64,000 nt of DNA, from assembly GCF_001605885.1 (NCBI RefSeq), contig NZ_LRPE01000006.1, positions 26,726 through 90,725 on the forward strand. The letters run 5' to 3'. Below the pieces are notes generated by a model. That model was given only the letters and a program-made list of their open reading frames with translations, searched no databases and was not told where the DNA came from. This document shows positions 58,028-64,000 of the stretch, piece after piece. This DNA comes from Acinetobacter lactucae. Lineage in GTDB: Bacteria > Pseudomonadota > Gammaproteobacteria > Pseudomonadales > Moraxellaceae. The position numbers and the translations under genes were made by a program. Positions within the stretch are counted from its first letter, which is position 1. Each line of letters starts with the position of its first letter.

Positions 58028-60304
58028 ATGGCTTTATTGAATCATCAACGTCCACTTTGGGCATTACTTGCAGCAGCCCCATTGATTGCGACAGTGAGCA
58101 GCAGCGTCTATGCCCAAACATGGAAGATCAATTTACGTGATGCTGACTTAACTGCATTTATTAATGAAGTGGCAGACATTACGGGTAAAAACTTTGCAGT
58201 AGATCCGCGAGTGCGTGGCAATGTCACAGTAATATCGAATAAGCCCCTCAATAAAAATGAAGTTTATGACCTGTTTCTTGGGGTCTTAAATGTGAATGGA
58301 GTGGTAGCAATTCCTTCGGGGAATACCATTAAATTGGTTCCGGATAGCAATGTTAAAAACTCGGGAATTCCTTACGATTCGCGAAATAAATTGCGTGGTG
58401 ATCAGATTGTTACTCGAGTCATTTGGCTTGAAAACACCAATCCTAATGATTTAATTCCAGCACTTCGTCCTTTAATGCCACAATTTGCGCATATGGCTGC
58501 AATTGCAGGGACTAATGCGCTGATTGTTTCGGACCGTGCGGCCAATATTTATCAACTTGAAAATATTATTCGTAATCTAGATGGTACTGGCCAGAATGAT
58601 ATTGAGGCAATAGGTCTTCAATCGAGCCAAGCTGAAGAAATCATTACCCAACTTGAGGCGATGAGTGCTACGGGGGCATCTAAAGATTTTAACGGTGCCC
58701 GTATCCGTATTATTGCAGACAACCGTACCAATCGTATTTTAGTAAAGGGCGATCCTGAAACGCGTAAGCGCATTCGCCATATGATTGAAATGCTGGATGT
58801 ACCTTCGGCGGACCGTTTAGGTGGTTTAAAAGTTTTTCGCTTGAAATATGCAAGTGCAAAAAATTTATCTGAGATTTTACAAGGTCTTGTGACGGGACAG
58901 GCCGTTTCTTCATCGAATAGTAATAACAGTTCTTCTAATACATCGAATCCGATCAATAATTTGATGGGTAATAACCAGAATTCCAGTTCAAATTCTTCTG
59001 GTTCAAATGGTAGCTCAATTTCTACGCCATCTATTAATCTAAATGGTAATTCAAATAATAGTAATCAGAACAGTATCTCTAGCTTTAGCCAAAATGGCGT
59101 GAGCATTATTGCGGATAATGCCCAAAACTCATTAGTGGTTAAGGCAGATCCTCAATTGATGCGTGAAATTGAATCTGCTATTCAGCAGCTCGATGTTCGC
59201 CGTCAGCAAGTTCTGATTGAAGCTGCGATTATTGAAGTATCAGGAGATGATGCAGATCAACTTGGCATTCAATGGGCGCTAGGTGATTTATCTAGTGGGA
59301 TTGGTTTACTTAGCTTTAGTAATGTCGGTGCTAGTTTATCTTCTATTGCTGCTGGTTATTTATCAGGTGGTTCGGCTGGAGCGGCATCTGCTATCGCTGG
59401 GGGAGCCAATAAAGGTAATGGGGCAACTTTGGCTCTGGGTAATTTTGAGAATTCCCGTAAGGCTTATGGTGCATTAATTCAAGCGCTTAAAACGAATACC
59501 AAATCAAATTTACTTTCGACGCCATCCATTGTGACGATGGATAATGAAGAAGCTTATATTGTTGTCGGTCAGAACGTACCCTTTGTAACGGGATCGGTTA
59601 CTACCAATAGTACAGGTATTAATCCCTATACAACTGTTGAGCGAAAAGATGTTGGTGTGACATTAAAAGTTGTTCCACATATCGGTGAAGGCGGTACAGT
59701 TCGTCTGGAAGTTGAACAAGAAGTCTCTGCTGTTCAAGACAGTCGTGGACAAGCAGCTGACTTAGTGACAAGTAAACGTGCCATTAAAACTGCTGTTTTG
59801 GCCGAACATGGACAGACAGTGGTTCTGGGTGGTTTGGTATCGGACGATACGTCACTTTCAAGACAAGGCATACCTGGGCTGAGCAGTATCCCTTATGTTG
59901 GGCGATTGTTCCGCTCAGATAATAGAAGCAATGTAAAACGTAACCTTCTTGTTTTTATTCATCCAACAATTGTGGGTGATGCAAATGATGTGCGCCGTTT
60001 GTCTCAGCAGCGCTATAACCAGCTTTATAGTTTGCAATTGGCTATGGATAAAAATGGCAATTTTGCAAAACTGCCTGAGCAGGTTGATGATGTCTATAAT
60101 CAAAAGATGACACCACCAAGTATTGCTCCTCAGTCAAAAAATTATCAACAGGTTCCTTCGGGTGGAAAAACCTCGACGGTAACTACACCTGTAGCGGTAG
60201 AGCCAGCAGTTCAAAAGCAAACATTACAGTTACCTAATCCTGAAGTTAATCGTACTAAAAATACAGTAACAACAACGACACTGCGCCCAAGCACAGCACA
60301 GTAG
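58028..60304 (+). CDS. gspD: type II secretion system secretin GspD
   Basis: GspD forms the outer membrane pore of the T2SS. The 758-residue protein has a signal peptide (to about 29, SVYAQ), N0-N3 domains (about 30-370), and the secretin domain (about 390-660, VPFVTGSVTTN, VVLGGLVSDD). Between N-domain repeats at about 297-355 lies a Ser/Asn-rich low-complexity stretch. The C-terminal tail beyond 690 is Pro/Thr-rich. No pilotin is adjacent. Confidence 0.94.
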   Translation: MALLNHQRPLWALLAAAPLIATVSSSVYAQTWKINLRDADLTAFINEVADITGKNFAVDPRVRGNVTVISNKPLNKNEVYDLFLGVLNVNGVVAIPSGNTIKLVPDSNVKNSGIPYDSRNKLRGDQIVTRVIWLENTNPNDLIPALRPLMPQFAHMAAIAGTNALIVSDRAANIYQLENIIRNLDGTGQNDIEAIGLQSSQAEEIITQLEAMSATGASKDFNGARIRIIADNRTNRILVKGDPETRKRIRHMIEMLDVPSADRLGGLKVFRLKYASAKNLSEILQGLVTGQAVSSSNSNNSSSNTSNPINNLMGNNQNSSSNSSGSNGSSISTPSINLNGNSNNSNQNSISSFSQNGVSIIADNAQNSLVVKADPQLMREIESAIQQLDVRRQQVLIEAAIIEVSGDDADQLGIQWALGDLSSGIGLLSFSNVGASLSSIAAGYLSGGSAGAASAIAGGANKGNGATLALGNFENSRKAYGALIQALKTNTKSNLLSTPSIVTMDNEEAYIVVGQNVPFVTGSVTTNSTGINPYTTVERKDVGVTLKVVPHIGEGGTVRLEVEQEVSAVQDSRGQAADLVTSKRAIKTAVLAEHGQTVVLGGLVSDDTSLSRQGIPGLSSIPYVGRLFRSDNRSNVKRNLLVFIHPTIVGDANDVRRLSQQRYNQLYSLQLAMDKNGNFAKLPEQVDDVYNQKMTPPSIAPQSKNYQQVPSGGKTSTVTTPVAVEPAVQKQTLQLPNPEVNRTKNTVTTTTLRPSTAQ

Positions 60305-60344
60305 TAGCATGTTATGATTGATAAAAAATGAATGGGATATACGC

Positions 60345-60971
60345 ATGACTTGGAAACTACAAGCAATTACTGGTGAAATTACTGGCCAAGAAATTAGTGT
60401 TGATCGTGATATGTTAGTAGGGCGTCATCAAGATGCCGATGTATTGTTACAAGCTGCTGAGATTTCACGTCGCCATGCTGCATTGCTTTTAAAAGATCAG
60501 GCGCTATGGGTGCAAGACCTTAATTCATCGAATGGCACATTTGTAAACGATATTCGTATTGAGCAAGAAAAGCAGCTGCATGATGGTGACATTGTTCAGT
60601 TCGCTAGTTTTAAATTTTCTGTATTCGCACCTGCACAGGCAATCACAGAATTACCTGAAATTGAAGCCGAGCCTGTAAATACAACATCATCTCCAGATTT
60701 AAGCGATCAAGGAATGCCGAGCCTTGCAGAGCGTGCTGCAGAAGTAGAAGTTCGTCGCGATGGTATGCCGCAGAATATTTCTATTCCAAAACCTGCACCT
60801 ATTCCAGAAGGTGTAGATATCAATGCACAACAACAAACGCCTATCGCTTTTGATGAGCCAGTTTCTCGTGTTGCTGAAGAAAAGGAGCAACAGAAAAATG
60901 CTTCAGTTGGTTTAATCACGATTATTATTTTGGTAATTTTAGCTGTATTAGCATGGTTATTCTTTAAATAA
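60345..60971 (+). CDS. FHA-domain protein with C-terminal membrane anchor
   Basis: The 208-residue protein has an N-terminal forkhead-associated domain (about 5-95) with VGRHQDADV, SRRHAALL and NSSNGTFVND, the phosphothreonine-binding residues. A Pro/Glu/Thr-rich linker follows, then a C-terminal transmembrane helix (about 187-207) ending FFK. I chose the ATG at 60345, nine codons into a longer frame. It lies 40 nt after gspD and may belong to that operon. No Ser/Thr kinase is nearby. Confidence 0.82.
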   Translation: MTWKLQAITGEITGQEISVDRDMLVGRHQDADVLLQAAEISRRHAALLLKDQALWVQDLNSSNGTFVNDIRIEQEKQLHDGDIVQFASFKFSVFAPAQAITELPEIEAEPVNTTSSPDLSDQGMPSLAERAAEVEVRRDGMPQNISIPKPAPIPEGVDINAQQQTPIAFDEPVSRVAEEKEQQKNASVGLITIIILVILAVLAWLFFK

Positions 60972-60994
60972 TCCGTTGCTGCTTTTACAATCAA

Positions 60995-61018
60995 GGCATG
61001 CTAAACGCATGCCTTTTT
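60995..61018 (+). terminator. terminator after the FHA gene
   Basis: GGCATGC (60995-61001) pairs with GCATGCC (61007-61013) around TAAAC, followed by T5. Confidence 0.85.
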
Positions 61019-61036
61019 AATTTTGAGTAGAAAAAG

Positions 61037-61705
61037 ATGTCTGTTGCACAACTAAATAAACGTAATTTAATTTTATTTGATCTAGATGGGACGCTAGTTG
61101 ACTCTGCTGCTGATTTATATCGATCAATGAATTTAAGTTTAGAAGAACTAGAATGGCCTTTAGTAACAGAGAAACAAATACGAGAATGGGTGGGTAAAGG
61201 AGCATCAAAACTCTGTGAAAGTGTTCTACTTCATATTTTTGGAATATTAGACTCTGAACAACATAAACTCTTATTACAGAAATTTATTGATATATACAGT
61301 GTAGAACTCTGTGTAAATACTCAAATTTATCCTGGTGTAACCGAGTTTTTAAAACATTGTAAAACTTTAAATATACAGATGGCATGCGTTACCAATAAGC
61401 CTGTACAACTTGCCCAAGGTTTGCTTGATGCTTTACAGCTCTCTTCATATTTTCAAGTCGTACTTGGTGGGGATAGCTTACCTGAGAGAAAGCCTCATCC
61501 ATTGCCATTATTGCATTGCATGCAAAGTCTAAAAATATCTTCTTCACAATCATTAATGATTGGCGATTCAAGTAATGATATTGAGGCTGCGCGTCGCGCG
61601 GGAATTGATTGTATTGTAGTTAGCTATGGCTATAATCATGGAGAAAATATCTATAATTGCCAACCTCAGCAAGTTGTTGATAGTTTGGCTGAGTTAATTA
61701 TCTAA
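61037..61705 (+). CDS. gph: phosphoglycolate phosphatase
   Basis: Gph removes the 2-phosphoglycolate formed by DNA repair and oxidative damage. The 222-residue HAD protein has the nucleophile motif LFDLDGTLVDS, CVTNKP, and MIGDSSNDIEAARRAG. The gph-trpE association is common in pseudomonads. It is followed by the trp leader. Confidence 0.9.
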   Translation: MSVAQLNKRNLILFDLDGTLVDSAADLYRSMNLSLEELEWPLVTEKQIREWVGKGASKLCESVLLHIFGILDSEQHKLLLQKFIDIYSVELCVNTQIYPGVTEFLKHCKTLNIQMACVTNKPVQLAQGLLDALQLSSYFQVVLGGDSLPERKPHPLPLLHCMQSLKISSSQSLMIGDSSNDIEAARRAGIDCIVVSYGYNHGENIYNCQPQQVVDSLAELII

Positions 61706-61725
61706 TGAATGAAATGGAGATCAGC

Positions 61726-61761
61726 ATGAATAAGCGTATGGTTTTTCGATGGCGTGTCTAA
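61726..61761 (+). CDS. trpL: trp leader peptide (11 aa)
   Basis: An 11-codon frame MNKRMVFRWRV has an SD (GGAG at 61715-61718, 7 nt before the ATG) and a single Trp codon (TGG at 61750-61752) three codons before the stop. Stem arms ATGGTTTTTCGAT (61738-61750) and ATCGAAACCAT (61789-61799) lie over and after it and end just before the trpE ribosome site, so translation of this peptide would affect trpE initiation. One Trp is fewer than in E. coli TrpL. Confidence 0.65.
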   Translation: MNKRMVFRWRV

Positions 61762-61814
61762 ATCGAATCTAGAAAAACACCCTTTTAAATCGAAACCATA
61801 TTAGAGAAGAATTC

Positions 61815-63308
61815 ATGACTACATTAGCGCAATTTGAACAACTTAAGGCTTCAGGCTACAACACGATTCCAGTCTATCGCCAACGCTTAGCAGACACAGA
61901 AACTCCTTTATCTGTTTTTGCTCGTTTTAAAGACCAGACACAGGCTTATTTATTTGAGTCCGTCGAAGGCGGTGAAAATTGGGCGCGCTATTCTATGATT
62001 GGCTTAGGCGAGTCGACGGTGTTCTCATGTAATGCTGGTATTCTATCTATACAGCATGCTGATGGTTCAATCACACAACAAGATTGCCAAGATCCATTTC
62101 AATATATTCGTGAATTCCAGAAGCAGTTTAAAGTGCCTTCTGCTGAACTGTTACCAAACTTACCGAGTTTTACGGGCGGATTAGTGGGATATTTGGGCTA
62201 TGATGCGGTTCGCTACATAGAACCACGTTTAAAAAATGTCCCTGCGGCTGATCCAATTACATTGCCAGATTTATGGTTAATGCTATCAAAGACGGTTATT
62301 GTCTTTGACAACCTTAAAGATACTTTATTCTTAATTGTTCATGCCGACACTACCCAGCCAAATGCTTATGAAGATGCTCAACAAAAGTTAGATCAATTAG
62401 AGCAATTGTTGGCTACACCAGTAAGTTTGCAAGCTAAGCCACATACACCTCCACATTTTGAATCAATTACCGGCAAAGAAAAATTCCTAGAGACCATAGA
62501 AAAGGTTAAAGAATACATCCGTGCAGGTGATGTGATGCAGGTTGTTCCGGGCCAGCGTATGGTTTCTGATTTTGATGGGGAAGCTTTACAGGTCTATCGT
62601 GCTTTGCGTCATTTAAATCCTTCGCCTTATTTATTTTTGGTACAAGGACAAACCATTACAGATAAAAAGCCATTTCATATTGTAGGGTCATCACCAGAAA
62701 TTCTTTCTCGCCTCGAAAATGGTATTGCGACAGTACGTCCGCTTGCAGGTACCAGACCTCGTGGAAAAACTAAAGAAGAAGATATTGCTTTAGAAAAAGA
62801 CTTACTTTCGGATGAAAAAGAAATCGCAGAGCATTTAATGCTGATTGACCTTGGTCGAAATGATGTCGGGCGAGTTTCTAAAATTGGAAAGGTCCAAGTG
62901 ACTGATCAAATGGTGATTGAGCGCTATTCGCATGTCATGCACATTGTTTCAAATGTACAAGGTGAAGTTCGTGATGATATTGATGCGCTAGATGTATTTA
63001 AGGCGACTTTCCCTGCAGGTACTTTGTCAGGTGCACCAAAAATTCGTGCAATGGAAATTATTGATGAAGTTGAGCCTGTAAAAAGAGGTGTCTTTGGTGG
63101 GGCAGTAGGATATTTAGGGTGGCACGGTGAAATGGATATGTCGATTGCAATCCGTACTTGTGTTATCCGAGATAAAAAAGTCTATGTACAGGCTGGAGCA
63201 GGTCTGGTTGCGGACTCAAATCCTGAATCTGAATGGAATGAAACGCAAATAAAAGCTCGCGCAGTGATCAAAGCGGTTGAATTATCGTCAAACGGATTGA
63301 TTTTATAA
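61815..63308 (+). CDS. trpE: anthranilate synthase component I
   Basis: TrpE makes anthranilate from chorismate with TrpG. The 497-residue protein has the N-terminal Trp-feedback domain (ESVEGGENWARYSMIGLG) and the chorismate-binding domain (about 220-490, GDVMQVVPGQR, IVGSSPEILSRL, FPAGTLSGAPKIRAM). trpG and trpDC are not adjacent, as in Pseudomonas and other Acinetobacter. Regulation by the leader at 61726-61800 is likely. No conventional T-run terminator follows. Confidence 0.95.
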   Translation: MTTLAQFEQLKASGYNTIPVYRQRLADTETPLSVFARFKDQTQAYLFESVEGGENWARYSMIGLGESTVFSCNAGILSIQHADGSITQQDCQDPFQYIREFQKQFKVPSAELLPNLPSFTGGLVGYLGYDAVRYIEPRLKNVPAADPITLPDLWLMLSKTVIVFDNLKDTLFLIVHADTTQPNAYEDAQQKLDQLEQLLATPVSLQAKPHTPPHFESITGKEKFLETIEKVKEYIRAGDVMQVVPGQRMVSDFDGEALQVYRALRHLNPSPYLFLVQGQTITDKKPFHIVGSSPEILSRLENGIATVRPLAGTRPRGKTKEEDIALEKDLLSDEKEIAEHLMLIDLGRNDVGRVSKIGKVQVTDQMVIERYSHVMHIVSNVQGEVRDDIDALDVFKATFPAGTLSGAPKIRAMEIIDEVEPVKRGVFGGAVGYLGWHGEMDMSIAIRTCVIRDKKVYVQAGAGLVADSNPESEWNETQIKARAVIKAVELSSNGLIL

Positions 63309-63314
63309 GTTTTT

Positions 63315-63338
63315 AGCGGTTTTTTTAAAAAAACCGCT
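63315..63338. repeat. perfect 24-bp palindrome after trpE
   Basis: AGCGGTTTTTTT (63315-63326) and AAAAAAACCGCT (63327-63338) are exact reverse complements with no spacer. The T-run is inside the stem and none follows, so it would be a poor intrinsic terminator. Its right arm abuts the -35 of the tRNA promoter. Confidence 0.6.
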
Positions 63339-63365
63339 TGCATCGTTTGGAAGTTTTGCTAAACT
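63338..63365 (+). promoter_or_regulatory. tRNA cluster promoter
   Basis: TTGCAT (63338-63343), a 16-bp spacer and TAAACT (63360-63365) lie 41 bp before the first tRNA. The discriminator region after the -10 is GC-rich (GCACACCG), as in stringently controlled stable-RNA promoters. Confidence 0.55.
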
Positions 63366-63406
63366 GCACACCGTTCCGATACGAAACGTACGAAACACTA
63401 AGAAGA

Positions 63407-63482
<76 letters not shown>

Positions 63483-63536
63483 TCTTAAAGGTGTGTGGTT
63501 GTGAAGTAAAGAACAACACTGAAATAAGTGTGATAT

Positions 63537-63620
63537 GGTGAGATTCCCGAGCGGTCAAAGGGGGCGGACTGTAACTCCGCTACGAAAGTTTCGAAGGTTC
63601 GAATCCTTCTCTCACCACCA
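63537..63620 (+). tRNA. tRNA-Tyr (anticodon GTA)
   Basis: The 84-nt tRNA has a long variable arm, anticodon loop CTGTAAC and encoded CCA. The class II variable arm and GTA anticodon mark tyrosine. Confidence 0.96.
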
Positions 63621-63657
63621 TTAACTTCGATTGAAGTGGTATATATACCAACACAGT

Positions 63658-63733
63658 GCGGGAGTAGCTCAGTTGGTAGAGCGGCAGCCTTCCAAGCTGC
63701 ATGTCGCGAGTTCGATCCTCGTCTCCCGCTCCA
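63658..63733 (+). tRNA. tRNA-Gly (anticodon TCC)
   Basis: The 76-nt cloverleaf has a GCGGGAG/CTCCCGC acceptor stem, anticodon loop CTTCCAA and encoded CCA. Confidence 0.96.
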
Positions 63734-63746
63734 TCGAAGGATAATC

Positions 63747-63821
<75 letters not shown>

Positions 63822-63854
63822 GATACAGTTTAGTAGATTTTCTACAAAGATTTA

Positions 63855-63881
63855 AAAAGCAGGCTTATTAGTCTGCTTTTC
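63855..63881 (+). terminator. weak terminator between tRNAs and tuf
   Basis: AAAAGCAG (63855-63862) pairs with CTGCTTTT (63873-63880). The T-run is only four bases, so partial readthrough into tuf is possible. Confidence 0.5.
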
Positions 63882-63968
63882 AAGTATTGGGTGTTTGATT
63901 TTTTTGGCGATATGTCGATGCTGGGTTTTTGCTCAGAATTGTGTTCGACGTAAACGAGGACTATAAAC

Positions 63969-64000
63969 ATGGCTAAGGCTAAGTTTGAACGTAATAAGCC
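63969..64000 (+). CDS. tuf: elongation factor Tu (5' end only)
   Basis: The window ends ten codons in. MAKAKFERNK is the EF-Tu N-terminus, and a GAGG ribosome site lies about 8 nt before the ATG. Context after the tRNA cluster confirms it. The rest lies outside the window. Confidence 0.9.
   Translation, partial: MAKAKFERNK

Overview
The window is a contiguous, AT-rich, housekeeping-dense piece of a gammaproteobacterial chromosome of the Acinetobacter baumannii / calcoaceticus complex. The assignment rests on protein identity and gene order: an OprD-type porin, an intact comM, an orphan adenine methyltransferase between ribD and ribE (the A. baumannii AamA locus), PBP7/8 (pbpG), an AbuO-type TolC, the argH-algZ-algR-hemCDXY block, a small H-NS, gspN-gspC-gspD, trpE, and a tRNA-Thr/Tyr/Gly/Thr cluster leading into tuf. 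No insertion sequence, prophage, CRISPR array, integron or resistance island is visible. This is backbone sequence, and the usual AbaR island target (comM) is unoccupied.

Layout. 0-6.5 kb: OprD porin (-), a 960-bp AT-rich non-coding stretch, a TorF-like porin with an excellent sigma-54 promoter, then a DapA-like lyase and a class II aldolase divergent from a MocR regulator, with a 9-bp inverted repeat between them. 6.5-14 kb: comM, ubiK, sigma-54-type glnK-amtB, then nrdR-ribD-aamA-ribE. 14-23.6 kb: two proteins of unknown function, holC, pepA, lptF-lptG, gpmI, a C-terminal processing protease and pilR. 23.6-32 kb: pilS and gacA (one operon with pilR), pbpG, thrC, hom, a DsbC-like lipoprotein and xerD. 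32-38.5 kb: Fur-type feoA-feoB plus a Cys-rich small membrane protein, murD-ftsW, and dksA-gluQ. 38.7-47.3 kb: nudF-cpdA, thiC with a TPP riboswitch, an unknown lipoprotein, a TetR/EamA pair, abuO and phoU. 47.3-56 kb: a structured intergenic region, yggX, argH, algZ-algR, hemC-hemD-hemX-hemY, a thioesterase and hns. 56.4-64 kb: gspN-gspC-gspD, an FHA protein, gph, a trp leader peptide and trpE, four tRNAs and the start of tuf.

How the genes work together. Two sigma-54 promoters (TorF-like porin, glnK) suggest a nitrogen-responsive pair of outer- and inner-membrane uptake functions. Several regulators that affect surface behaviour in related bacteria lie within about 45 kb: PilS/PilR, GacA, AlgZ/AlgR, the cAMP phosphodiesterase CpdA, H-NS and the AamA methyltransferase. 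The most mechanistically interesting cis-elements are the TPP riboswitch of thiC, where a three-strand switch that masks the ribosome site can be drawn, the one-Trp leader peptide before trpE, and the hairpin-rich gap between phoU and yggX, which may encode an RNA.

Starts were re-chosen where a Shine-Dalgarno sequence or promoter position argued for it (TorF-like porin, aldolase, gacA, hom, feoA, murD, gluQ, dksA, thiC, phoU, algZ, hemC, hns, FHA protein). All functional calls are from reading the sequence; no database search was run.
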